From the NCBI RefSeq assembly GCF_028858725.1, contig NC_084767.1, positions 34,265,519-34,329,518 of the forward strand: 64,000 nt of DNA. Direction: 5' to 3'. The notes below the pieces were generated by a model. It saw only the letters and a program-made list of their open reading frames with translations, did no database searches and was not told the origin of the DNA. Numbering within the stretch: position 1 is the stretch's first letter; every line of letters begins with the position of its first letter. A program made the translations under genes and the position numbers. Below are positions 49,944 to 61,600 of the stretch, piece by piece. Source of the stretch: Colius striatus (lineage: Eukaryota > Chordata > Aves > Coliiformes > Coliidae).

Positions 49944-50539
49944 TCTAATATTCTGGTATTGTGAGAGTAGGAAGTTTTGATTTGCTTTTGACAACTTTTC
50001 TGTTTCCCAGAGACTTTAATTGGACAAGAGACCTCTGCTGAATGCATTTCTATACTGTTTTTCTTTAGAGATTCCTAGGTCTCTTAGATCTGAGGCAGAG
50101 AGAATAAAGTGGCAAATGGTTCTTTTCTCAGAGAGCCAGTGGAGGCAGGTCTTCTGAGTGTCAGGATGAGATAGCTGGAAAGCTTGTACTTGGTATTTTC
50201 TAACTTTCTCTCATGCTAAAATGTTTGATCCATAAGCCAAGTTTAATATTTCTGAAGCTGATGGAGGAAGTAGTGGAGAAGGGAAGTGGTATTGATGCTC
50301 ACTGAAACAGAACTGATTTGACAAGAATTCTCCTGGCCTTTTTCAAAAGATTTCATGTGATCTGTATTTGATTTTGTATTACAAATTGATTGAGAGCTGG
50401 GAACTCAGTTTTACTTGATGTAGATTAATTCAAAACAGGAAGAATTGCTTTGACTAATCTGACCAGGGTCAGAAGCAGCATATAAAGAAAGGAGAAGCCA
50501 ATAGCTTAGAAGAGTTATACCCATGTGGACTTTTCTCTT

Positions 50540-50579
50540 TTTTATGATGTGTAAAACCTGTTTTATGGTGTAAAACCTG
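50540..50579. repeat. Tandem duplication of about 20 bp
   Basis: Two adjacent copies of TTTTATG(A)(T)G followed by TGTAAAACCTG differ by a small length change. No function is visible. Confidence 0.65.
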
Positions 50580-50995
50580 GCAGTCTCATTCAAGATATAG
50601 TCTGTACTTCAGACTGGAAAGTGGGTCTTGCTCCCAAATGGGATAAAACCTCAGAAAACATGCAAATCAAACCCTAACCAAACAAGTGGCATCCTGCCAG
50701 GATTGTACATACTGCATGTTGCTGTCTACACACACCATAGCAAGAAAAATCTGTGACTTTCTCTGCCAATTTTGCTTAGTAGAGAGTTTTTCGTATTCCT
50801 TGTTAAGAGAACCAGAAGAGCTGAGCATCAAAGCTGTGATAGCAAGACAACCTCTCTCTGCTGAAGCAGTTTTGATTGCATGTATTTATTTTGGGCCATT
50901 CTACATGATGTGGTACCTTTTATAATCACATTGTTGCACTGCTGTCACTGACAAACAAAAAAACCACTTCTTTTTGTGTTTAGATCCAAATCCTG

Positions 50996-51001
50996 ATGTA
51001 A
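50996..51001 (+). promoter_or_regulatory. CASP18: Start-stop element (ATG-TAA) before the CASP18 ATG
   Basis: Within the exon that begins after the acceptor at 50983, an ATG directly followed by TAA lies one base before the CASP18 ATG (51003). Minimal upstream frames of this kind are known to stall ribosomes and reduce initiation downstream. Its effect here is inferred and depends on the real 5' UTR containing this exon. Confidence 0.5.
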
Positions 51002-51002
51002 A

Positions 51003-54000
51003 ATGTGTACAGACTTCCACAAACTACTTTTTGACATTTCTGAGGCTTTGGTCACAGATGAACTGGAGGCTCTGAAGTTCCTCAGCCTGGAGCACATCCC
51101 CATGAGGAAACTGGAAGCTATCCAGGAGCCCCAGGCCTTCTTCGAAGTGCTGCAGGAGAAAGACTTGATTGAGGTGGGAAACTTGTCCTTCCTAAAGGAG
51201 CTGCTCTACTGCATCTATCGGATTGACCTCCTAGAAGCCCAGCTGGGTTCCAGCAAGGAGGAGATGGAGAGTGAGCTTCAGATCCCAGGCAGGGCAAAGG
51301 TGTCAGCCTACAGGTAAGCACAGAAGTAGTAAGCCTTTTTATGAAAATGTACAACAGTTCTGTTGTGTACTGTCTTGTTTTCTGTCTGTGCTGTTGTCTT
51401 ACGAATATCCCATTACAGCTGTATTTATTACAGTCTGACTACTTGCCATTGTGAATGTCACATTTTGCAATTCAAATGTCTAATTGTAGTATTTACTCCT
51501 CATAACTTTCCTAATTAGTCTTTCTCTAATTCTTATTGCCAGGCAACTGCTATATGGAATTGCAGAGGACTTGAACCCAGAAGATGTCAAGAAAGTGAAG
51601 TTCTTCCTCCAAAAACAAATACCAAAGAACAAGCTGCAGGATAATGCTGTATGCCAAGTAGTTTTCATAACTTTCTTGCAAGGCTAGTTCAGAGTCTACT
51701 AGTTCTTTTAAGAAGGGAGGAAAGAGAATGCGCTTACTAAAATCTGTTGTTGAAAGAACTGCAATGCTAGCTGATAGCTGCTGTGTGAAAGACTGGATCC
51801 TTTTTTGCCTTGTACCTTTTCTCTGCCTTTTTTGGTCTCCTGTTACTCCACCTACTGTCTTTCTAATCTTTTCTTGCAAAACCTCTCATGCTCCTCCTTT
51901 CATCTTTGCTCAATATTTATAAGACATTTTACATACATCCTGTATCTAGGAAGAGTGATGTTTGCTGGATGAAAAACGATGTTTTGGAGACAGAAAATCA
52001 ATTTCTGATGTGAGTTCAGCCACAAGTATTTGTGTGTCATTGGGTACATTTTCTTCTTTATTGTAATTTGGGGTAACAGCATTAACTCCCCCACAAAAGT
52101 ATTAAGAAGTTCAATGAACTAGTTTAATACTTGTAAATAATGAGGAGTGCCATGGTATCATCCATAGCAGTGCCTTGAGCTGCTGAAACCAAGCAGCATA
52201 ACTGCCATAGGCAGTTTCTAATGATCCTATCTTAACCTTAGTCATGTTTCTTCAGTTGCATTCCATCCTGACCCTTGTTCTAATGAGGTTTGGAGGAAAA
52301 AGATTGGTCTTTAGCTTGTCAGTCTCTGCAAATGATCTACATGGACCTGCTTCTGCAGGGGGGTTGGACTAGATGATCTCTAAAGGTTCCTTCCAACCCC
52401 TACAATTCTATGATTCTATGTTGTTCTTTGCTCTGTCCAGAAGTGCCTAATACTGCACTTATTGAAGCTCACTGTATGAGTTTGGGTTATGTACTTTTGT
52501 TTTACCAGTCGATGTTGAAGATCTTACTGGAAATGGAAAGAAATGGGATAATTAAAGAAGATAACCTGACAATGCTGAGAGATATATTAAAGGAATTTAG
52601 AGCTGACCTAAAGAAAAAAATAGATACCTATGAAGGAAAAAGAAAAGGTAAATTATTTAGTCTGCCGTTTAAGAGTAGAGCTGGTTTTTGGGGCGATTTT
52701 TGGAGGATCCATCCTTGGCATCCTAGGAATGCAGAGGTAACAGACTTTACAGTATCATAGGACAGGCAGAGGAGCTGTGGTTTCTGCAGTTTTCTGTTAC
52801 TTCATAATCCCATCATACTTTCTTGTAGCTGTCCTTGAAATATGTTCGGTGCCTTGTAAATGATCAGCTTGTCCCTCCTCTTTGCCTTAAATGGAAGTTT
52901 TCTCTTCAGGAAACAGTGCAGTGCTGGTTTTGGACCAGCATATCTTCTCAGTCACTGAAAGTGACTAAAAGTGACAGTTGCTTTGGGTAAACTTGTATTG
53001 TGACATAGTTAGCTTTGTTTTCTGTTAGCCAGGCTGTTTGCTCTTAGTCCAAGGAAAAGCCCCTAGAGACCAGGTACTTGGCTAAAGTGTAACCATTAGC
53101 TTTCTGTACCAGATGTGAAATTTGAAAGACTTCAATATATTTGGGCTTTTGCAGCTGAGGTGGTGACTTCTGACACCTCAGCTGGGCCTTACCTTTGGGA
53201 AACAGGATGTGTCAACCAACAACCACTGAGACTGATTAAAATTTCCCAGAACCATTTTTACTCATGGTGTGTATTTCCTTGGACACATCTATAGAGTAGC
53301 CCATGCAGTTCTCTGCAGAGATACCAGCTACTTTGCCCAACATGTCTTTGTGCTGCCGACGTGGGCTTGTGTCTCTAAAAAAGCAGAAGAAAACTGTCAA
53401 TGGTGGCTAGCATAAGCAAGCCCCGTGTCAGGGAAATGGCCTTTTAGTAGTACTGTTATCATTTTGTCCCTCTTGATAAGTAGAAAAAGAGCATGTCTGA
53501 ACTTGTTGCCCTGACAATTACATTCTATTTAAACACATGTGTGTAATTTGTAAAAGGAGTACATACTATAATTTATTTCCTTGGCTAGAGTCATGGGCTT
53601 GATGATTTCTTCACTTATTTCAAGCAGTTCTATTCAAAGGAATGTTTAGTTACTTTGAGGAGAGATCTTCCATTATGCTGATATTCTACATCCTTGATGT
53701 TGTAAACAGTAAAGTTTTCTGGCCTCAGGAGTAAATGAGCTAGCTGTAGCATACCACGGTACAAAGATGGATCTCCTATGTCACGTATTCCATAGTAGAG
53801 ATACTAGTGAATGGCTTGCCTGGGATGACTACACACATTCAACCTTTTATTATCTGGATCTTGCTACCAGTAAAAGAGCTGAAAAACAATGGAGCACAGC
53901 TCTGCACAGCTTTAATAACCAGCAGTCTTGTGGAACTGGAACCTTGTGTGGTCCAGCTATACAGAATAATTGTGTCTCAGTGATGTGGAAACTGCATCGC

Positions 54001-57000
54001 CCCTTGTATTGACTTTTAGAGTATTGAAATACGTACAGTGGAATATTTGTCTTTTGGGTCCTGAAGTGTTCTGTTTATCTTCTTCATCTTAGAAAATGAT
54101 TCTGAGGAAAACCTCCCATATCCATTTCCTGTGTCTGTGCATCCAGAAGGACAAGGAGTAGAGGGGAAGACACAACACCTGGTGAGAAAGGCCTCAAGAT
54201 AACTTTCAAAGTATTTCTCCAGCTTCTGGATGGGGGAGTATAAATTCTTCAGACTAAGCAAGTGGAAGAGCTGCAAGACAGGCCTTGTTCTTTTGTGAAT
54301 ACGTGGCTGTCAGCAACCTTCTAGGCAAGAAATTAAGGATTAGCTGTTGTGTGAAGAAAACCAATATTAACAGTAATGGAGACTGGAATATTAAACACCT
54401 GTCCAGGATATTCCTGGACAGATGGAAAGAGAACAACAGAATCTGCTAACTCACTAGAAACCCACGGGGACTTTCAGAGGGAATGGTAGTATTGTAGGAG
54501 TTTCCATATGGGTCTTCTCCTGCCAAGTCATGAGGTCCAGACTAGACCCTCTCTCTTTTTAAACTCCTGAGAGAAGTCTAGGTGCAGCTGGATCATATCT
54601 TAGCCCTCGACTCTAAGGAAGAGTTCAGACTCTGGGTTCCAGCACAGAGTCATTTTATCACAGCTCAGCTGGACACCCTTTTATAAGAGTGGTGTTGAAC
54701 TAAGAAATCTGTGGGTAATTATTATACCCTTACATTTTAAATTCTCCTCCTGTCTTCTGATGGTGTGTTCCACTAGTAATAGTCTGGAGTCATCTTGTTT
54801 CTTTCTGTGTCTCCAGAAAGTCACCAGTATTTTGTTACTTTAAGTATCTTGTCTGCTCTTGGGTATCATCAGTATTGTCAGTCTTCTGTTAACTTCAGGC
54901 AGGACGATTTCCTCCTCCTTCTTATGAGAATTCCCTTGAAGTAGCAAGTATCAATTCATTCTTATTTTGCACAATTAATTATAATATTTTACAATCAAGT
55001 TACTTTAATTCTGAAGAGGTAGATTACAGGAACTTTTCCTCTGCATGTGCAAATTTGTGTTTCTGAATACTCGCTTTCTCCCATGCCAAAATCATATCCC
55101 AACCACTGAGTCAGAGAGAGAACCAGAGATACAGTGAGACAAAGCAGATTCCTGCCCCCTGAAGCTAGTTGGTACTCTTAGACTTTTCCTTTCTTGTATC
55201 TTGGCCCTCATGGTGTTTTTTGCAGTTGGATATGAAGGACCAACAGTCTGTGTATGGCATGTTTATCTTTTGGATGCTTGACACTGCTTTCTTATTGATT
55301 TCTTTGTTTCTACAGATTGTGGGAACATATAAGATGAAAAATAACCCCCATGGTTACTGTCTGATTCTTAACAACTACGTTTTTAAAAATCCACCTGAAA
55401 TCAGAGAAGGAACAGTGAAAGATGGAGGCAAGTACTTTTAAAATCCAATTACCGGTTTGTTTTTTTCCTCTGAGAATTCTCTGAAATAATTATCTAGTCT
55501 TTCCTATGAAGATGAATCATGTCCACTGAGTCTCTTTGCCTCCAGAGTAACTGGAATGACAGTCAATACAGAAACTAGAAATATGCCACTTCCAACAGTT
55601 TAGCTGATGGCTTAAAGAAGGAACCGTTTTCTGCTCTAGCTAAAAAGTGAATGAAAGTCTTATTCATTTAAAGTGTCAGAATTTGTCATTCTGACAAGAA
55701 GATACCTCTTCTTTAAATTGCCAAGTGTCATTCTTAGGCATCTGAGATTGCTATACAATGCACAGTTAAAGCTTGCTTTAACACAGTAAGCTTCACTAGT
55801 TTGTACCAATTCATCAGATAATCTGAAACCTGTTTTTGTTTTAGATAGTGTGGTGCTTAACCCAGCTGTGGTTAAAAAAAAAAAAAAAAGAAGACATTTG
55901 GGTTTTTTAATTAGACTTGGCAGGCTAAGAGTCAGTCAGGTGGGTTTATCGATGGGATCTGAACACTTGCTTGTATCTGTTCTACCACAGAGACACTGAT
56001 GGCTGCAGCATCTTCCTTGTCACTGTTTAACAAGCACCTTTTGACTTTTTTTCCCAGAGGCTGTGAAGAGAGTCTTTAACTGGCTTCAGTTTGAGACAGT
56101 TGAGCACATGGATCTAGAAGCAGAGCAAATGTATGCAAAAGTTAAAGAATACAGCAAAAAAGATCACAGTAACATGGACTGTTTTGTATGCTTCATTCTT
56201 TCCCATGGTAAAAAAGACAAAATAATAGGTGTTGATGGTGAGTTTGTAAACATTAAAGATTTACTCTCCTTCTTCAGTGGATCTAATTGTCCTTCTCTCG
56301 CTGGCAAACCCAAGCTGTTTTTCATCCAGGCTTGCCAAGGCTCCGAAGGTCATCCATTTGTCACAATAAAAGAAGACTTTTCTGACCATCTTGAGAGGGA
56401 TGCTACTCCTCTGGCTTCCATTCCTGATCAGGCTGATATTCTGGTTGGCATGGCTACAGTGGAAGACTATGAGTGCTACCGGTGTCCGAGCTCTGGCAGC
56501 ATTTACATTCAGTGCCTCTGTGACAAGATGCAGTTGCTTTGCCCGATGTAAGTACTGTTTTTAATCCATGTACATGTGGGGTGTTGCAGACATACATACT
56601 TGGCATGCTATGCTGAAACTGATACTAGAGTTTTGCATTTGTATTGTATTATGCTATTCACCTGCAAGACAATGCAGAAAGTAATTTTTCTGGAATTGGG
56701 CGTTCTTCTACAGAAGAACTCAAGAAGAGTGTGGCCATCAGGTCAAGGGAGCTTCTTCTCCCCCTCTGCTCTGCACTGATGAGGCCTCATCTGGAGTCCT
56801 GTGTCCAGTTCTGGGCTCCTCAGCTCAAGAGAGAGAGTCCAGCTTCTGGAGAGAGTCCAGCGCAGGGCCACCAAGATGGTCAGGGGACTGGAACATCTTT
56901 CATATGAGGAAAGGCTGCGGGAACTGGGGCTGTTTAGTCTGGAGGAGATTGAGGGGAGATCTTATTAACATTTATAAATATCTAAAGGGTGGGTGTCAGA

Positions 57001-58018
57001 AGGTTGGGACATCCCTTTTTTCTATAGTAGCTAGCAACAGGACAAGGGGTAATGGGATGAAGCTGGAACACAAAAAGTTCCACTTAAATATAAGGAAAAA
57101 CTATTTCACTGTTCAGGTGACGGAGCAGTGGCACAGGCTGCCTAGAGGGGTTGTGGAGTCTCCTTCCTTGGAGGTCTTCAAGACCCACCTGGACATGTTC
57201 CTATGTGAACCTGCTTCTGCAGGGGGGTTGGACTAGATGATCTCTAAAGGTCCCTTCCAACCCCTACCATTCTATGATTCTATGAACCAAAGTACAATGA
57301 CTTCCTCTACTTTGCATGTGACAGAACCAGGGTTGTAATGCTGGAACATTACATAGAAACAAGTGTGTGTGTGTGTATGTACGATTTTTAAAATTATTTT
57401 TCTTCCAGTGACACCTGATGAGAGGTAAATTTGTTGAGTGATGACACAAACAAAAAACCCCAGTTATAGTTTTTCATTGATGCCTCCCTCCCATTCCCAT
57501 CATACACTTGATTTAGAAAACAGATTTTCTCTTCAGACATCGCTTCCTCATGGTGTCCAGAAGAGGACTTGGAGAATTCATAGGTTTGGTGCTGCTTCAT
57601 CTTAGTGCACGCTTCAGCCTATAACCAAAGCAGAAGACTGCCTTTGCTGCTGAAGTGATGTTACATGGAGCTTGCTTTTACTGTCCCCAGACACACTGAA
57701 TTCTGTGGTTGTACAATGGAGTGTGCAATTCCATTGGCAGGCAGGGTGAGGGGGAGATACTAGCCTTCCCTGAGATACCATTTAATTGCAGCACACCTAG
57801 ATCAGCTTATTGGTGTAGCTGCAAGTACCATGTGTTTCAACGTAAATTTTCTTCACTTTTGTTCAAGCCGCAAGGATCTCATCTCCATCCTGACAGAGGT
57901 GAATAAGGAAGTGGCAGGAAAAGTATTAAAAGGATGGACGCAGATGCCAAAGATAACATCGACCCTACGGAAGCAACTGATCTTGGAAACTCCACAGTGT
58001 CAGTCAACCGAAAAGTAG
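51003..58018 (+). CDS. CASP18: Caspase-18, DED-containing caspase
   Basis: Caspase-8-like protease gene of birds and other non-placental vertebrates, known to lie between CASP10 and CASP8, as here. Coding exons: 51003-51313, 51543-51648, 52509-52647, 54093-54181, 55316-55427, 56058-56547, 57868-58018, giving 465 residues. Intron 5 has a GC donor (GCAAGT at 55428); phase and the 112-nt exon length equal those of CASP10. DED1 (about 1-85) has [11 protein letters not shown] and RIDLL; DED2 (about 104-190) has RADL. The protease domain begins at HGYCLILNN, with Arg in EIREG, catalytic His302 (LSHG) and Cys345 (QACQG), and a likely linker cleavage site LERD367. The small subunit keeps the Arg ([13 protein letters not shown]) but lacks the Trp of GTWYIQ, and the tail [18 protein letters not shown] departs from the usual MPQPTFTLRKKLVFP. 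The active site looks intact. The ATG has A at -3. CR1 pieces lie in introns 2 and 6. Assignment as CASP18 and not a second CASP8 rests on order and this tail. Confidence 0.87.
52333..52420 (+). mobile_element. CR1 LINE 3'-end fragment in CASP18 intron 2
   Basis: GACCTGCTTCTGCAGGGGGG, TTGGACTAGATGATCTCTAA and CCAACCCCTACAATTCTATG are the last 90 bp of CR1, ending in the ATTCTATG octamers. It ends about 90 bp before the acceptor of CASP18 exon 3. Confidence 0.9.
55428..55433 (+). other. CASP18: GC-type splice donor of CASP18 intron 5
   Basis: The exon ends GATGGAG and the intron starts GCAAGT. A GC donor with an otherwise perfect consensus is the typical form of GC-AG introns. The nearest GT, four bases downstream, would leave phase 2 and break the frame into the next exon. 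Confidence 0.75.
56690..57284 (+). mobile_element. CR1 LINE 3' fragment in CASP18 intron 6
   Basis: About 600 bp of plus-oriented CR1. CTCATCTGGAGTCCTGTGTC, CAGTTCTGGGCTCCTCAGCT, GGGCTGTTTAGTCTGGAGGA and GGGGGGTTGGACTAGATGAT appear in the usual order, ending in CATTCTATGATTCTATG. Fragments of the ancestral reading frame survive in two frames (for example [18 protein letters not shown] and [20 protein letters not shown]). It is a dead copy and does not disturb the splice sites. Confidence 0.93.
57364..57381. repeat. (GT)n microsatellite
   Basis: A short GT run with one interruption, just after the CR1 in CASP18 intron 6. Confidence 0.8.
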
Positions 58019-61000
58019 AAAAATAAGAACACACACAGTTATTAATCACATGCAGAAAGAGATTTTTGCAAGAGAAGTTATCTGGATCTGTGTAGTTAGC
58101 CCCAGTCCTTCAGGAGCCGTGCAGAAGCTGTGGAGTCTGTTCAGTCTGGTTTTCAAGTGAGGAAGCACTTCAAAGTAGTATGATTTTAATTTTAAGAGTT
58201 ATTGGAAATGACAGTGAAAGTCCCCTTTCTGTCTGAGTTGTTTTAAATTCCTGAAATCAGAAGAAAAGAACAGATAGATTCAGGATACTAGATCCCTTCC
58301 CAGGGAGCATGTGTGAAATTGTAGCTGGTTTTCCCAGAGCTGGGACATTGGCTATTTCTGCAAGCTGTGTAATTTTTTTCATGGAAAATAACATCTCTCT
58401 CTAGGAGAACCAAAAGAAGATGGTTATGATAACACAAGTTGATTATTTTTGTTGGATACTTGGTTTGCTTTCTGTTATTAATTTACTTGGCTAAACAGCA
58501 TTGCTGTTCAGGTTTTTTAATAGTAAAGGTTCTAATTGTCTTTTTTCTCAAAGTTCAGAGGGGACAGCCTGTTTGGAATACCTTTGTTTGCGGTGTGTTT
58601 CTCTTTAGGATGAGCTGACTGAGGGACAGTCAGTGTGACAAACACTGTTAACTTCAGCAGTTTTCATTTTGCTGCCTTTGAAGTACTCAGTGATAGCCAC
58701 TGCGGGGTGGCATATTGATATCCCTTCATGAGCAGCTGCAGAGATGGCAGTGAAGAGCAAGTTGAAGTCCAGGACTTTCATGATAAGGACACCTGGTGCG
58801 AGTGAGGCTGTTCTTATCTTGCAACTTCAGCAACATATAAGTGGTGCATGGGAGCTGTGTAGGATTCTATATTATTTTTGAGTTTATAACAAGATAAAGG
58901 TCGGATTGAGACACTTTGTAGCTTCTGCTTTTTTTAGTTTGTACTTTTTGGCAATCCATGTCTAGCCATAAAGCAGGGACTCTATTCAACGCTGCTTGTG
59001 CCCCTGAAGGGAAATGTTTATTTTCTAATCACACACAATGTGTTGGCAGTTGTTTTGCTCCCCTTACCTTTTTTTACCTTCCAAATAAAGAGGAGAATGC
59101 TGTTTTTAGAATCACAGATCTGTTCACACGTTGGAAGCACTATGTAAACGAGAATGCTGTTTGTGGCAGAAGTTACCAGAAGGTGTTAGCGAGTATAACA
59201 GTGCCGTGGCTGACATTTGATTAACCATTTAGGAAATGTGGCTACAATTTATTTACACTTTCATAATATTTTCATAAATGACACCCTGATATGAAGTTGG
59301 TAGTTAGATCTGTAAATGTTATTTATGCTAAGGAAATAATAGCTGAAATGAAATAACTGCTTCCTCTGTGAGAAACTTGCTGGAAGGTGGCAGCTGCTCC
59401 AGTAGTTATCTTGTGCCTCTACAGCATTTCTGTTTTTTCATGTTTTTCTATATCAGGAGTTCAATACTTTCAGACCGAGGTATTTCAGATATTCTAGTCA
59501 CATCCTGTCATGAAACCGGCATGGTATTTTGTTCTACCTTTTTAAAATCAGGCAACCTCCACAGCTGGCATTATTGCCTGCTGGTGAAGACCTACTACAA
59601 GGGAGAGAAAACCCTATCAAAATCCTGGGAAGGACTGCAGGAGGTAGCCCTGCTGGGAATTTGTGTGTGTGTCAGGCACTGATCAAGGAAGGAGAAAACA
59701 TGCTTTCATTTTCCTGGTTCGAGCAAAGTCTGATCAGACCCGCCCGTGGCTGGGTGGCTGGTGCGTTCCCGCACGTATTTGTGGCCCTCCCACAGAACTG
59801 AGAGGCAAATCAGAAGTGGGATCTGCAGTTTTCTGACTCTTATTTCTCCTCTGTAGCAAAACTTGGAGAATGGCAGGGGGCAATCATCTTTCCTCTCTGA
59901 AAGCCCTCAGCCATAGTTACTTTGCCTGTCCTCCCTTGTTATCATCTCCTTACTGACAGACCAAATGCTATAGGAGAACAATCCTGGCACTCAGTTCTGT
60001 GAGATTTTTCAGCCAGCAGAAGCACCACTGCCAGACAGTGGAGTCAGAAGGTTGGTAGGAAAGCAAAGCTGCAGGTGTAAGCTGAAAGCAGGAAAGATGA
60101 GAGTGATTCTTCTTGAAAATAGAAATGCTTAGAAGAGTTGGGGAGAACTCTTAGCTGCAGAGGTGGAAACAATGTTACTGGGTAGCATGGATCCCTGCCT
60201 GGTTATTTGCATCTTCCTACCTATTAGTTCAGTTTAACATCAGCTTCCCAGAGAGCTGTTTGCACCCACCTTCCATGGGATGTTTGTCATTCTCTCAAAT
60301 GTGCTGGTTCCAGGGCGGCTTTTAATGTGCTGCTCTTGAGATGGGTTAGCAGCACGTTTGAAGATCCTACCCATGTTCAGATTGCTGACAGCTTCTCCCA
60401 CTGCACAGGCTGCTTCCAGTATGTGTTTTCCCACCACCTAGATAACAGTTTGCTCTTAGTTCCCAAAGTGGTGTGAAATTCAGGTACAGACGAAGTTTGA
60501 GTGGTTAAACTGTTGGCTACATCTGTTGTCTGTAACATCTCCTGCAGAAAATCTTGAGGACCAGTCAGAAGTGAAAACAAAATACACAGCATTTAGGAGA
60601 TTAAGCTATGCAGCAGGGAGTTCAGAGATAGATTTTTCTCAGGAGATTTGGGTGTTCAGCCCTTGCTGCTTACTGTTTTTATTTTGACCCCTAACTAACA
60701 TGGCCACATCCATTCTGACATTGCTCAGATCTGCCTCTTTACAACAGAGTTGTGTCAAACTATGAGTAGAGAATGGCACATTTATTCTGAAATGACTTCT
60801 GTGCAACACACTAAGAAATATGGTTGAGATGTTTGGGAATTCCCAGATACTCAGTTCGTCATGTCCCTTCTGTAATTGTGCCTTTGCTTGTCACTGTATC
60901 TGTTCTGTAATTGACAGCCACAGGAATTTCCCAGGCCTCAAACAGGGGTGGCTCTTGTGGGTATAACACATTTCTAGCTAAATGGAATGTTATTCTGGAC

Positions 61001-61600
61001 ACATTTTTGGAGCTCGGCCTATGTCTCTTGCACATTAGCTTTGTACTTGCATAGACACTTGGGGTTTAGGCCTGGTTTATCCAGGCATATCAGTGCAAAG
61101 AGAAGGATTCGTATCTTCTCCAGTCTGTTTACAGGGAAGAGCTTGTTCTAACATGACTTGAGGACGTTAGTGCAATGGCTGATAAAAAGTGTAGTCAAAT
61201 TCAGGTTTCTTCCACCTTTGACCCAATTTGCCACCTCTGCAGTCATCCAGTATTTTGCATTGGGGTTTAGGCATTGATAAGCCACTTTATGGAAACAGTG
61301 TAATGAAGTCTGCTTAATATATTGTCAAATTGTTTTTTTACTGGGTTTGGTTTTGTGGGTTGTTTGTTTTTTTTTTTTTGTGGTGAAGGGACTCTTTTTA
61401 AATCAGTGCTTAGCAAGAACACTTTGAGACTATGGATGCTGGGAGGGTTGCTCTCCTGTTCAGAAGGACAAAATGCCAATCTCTTCCCTCCTGTTGTTGT
61501 TGAATACCATCTATGGAGAGTGCTGCATCAGAATGTGTCTCAGAGGGGCTGTGCCATGTCACAGTCTCCAGCCGCCGTGCAGAGCTCCTGCCAGCCTCCC
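58019..61600 (+). other. CASP18 3' UTR and intergenic DNA
   Basis: No exon or mobile element is recognised. AATAAA at 59084-59089 (CCAAATAAAGAGG) is the best poly(A) candidate for CASP18 and would give a 3' UTR of about 1.1 kb. The DNA becomes CpG-rich from about 61560. Confidence 0.5.

Larger units (their letters stand above)
45500..50983 (+). other. Intergenic DNA between CASP10 and CASP18
   Basis: About 5.5 kb without a recognisable exon. No CpG island is present, which is odd for the upstream region of the next gene. Contents seen are a CR1 fragment at 49842-49943 and a short tandem duplication at 50540-50579. Non-coding 5' exons of CASP18 must lie here or further upstream, because its first coding exon is preceded by a splice acceptor. 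Confidence 0.5.

Noticed and set aside
51003-58018. The idea that the third gene is CASP8 and the fourth CASP18
   Set aside because: The N-terminus of the third gene does look caspase-8-like, but the second exon of the fourth gene is much closer to caspase-8 and the third has the aberrant tail. Known gene order also places CASP18 before CASP8.
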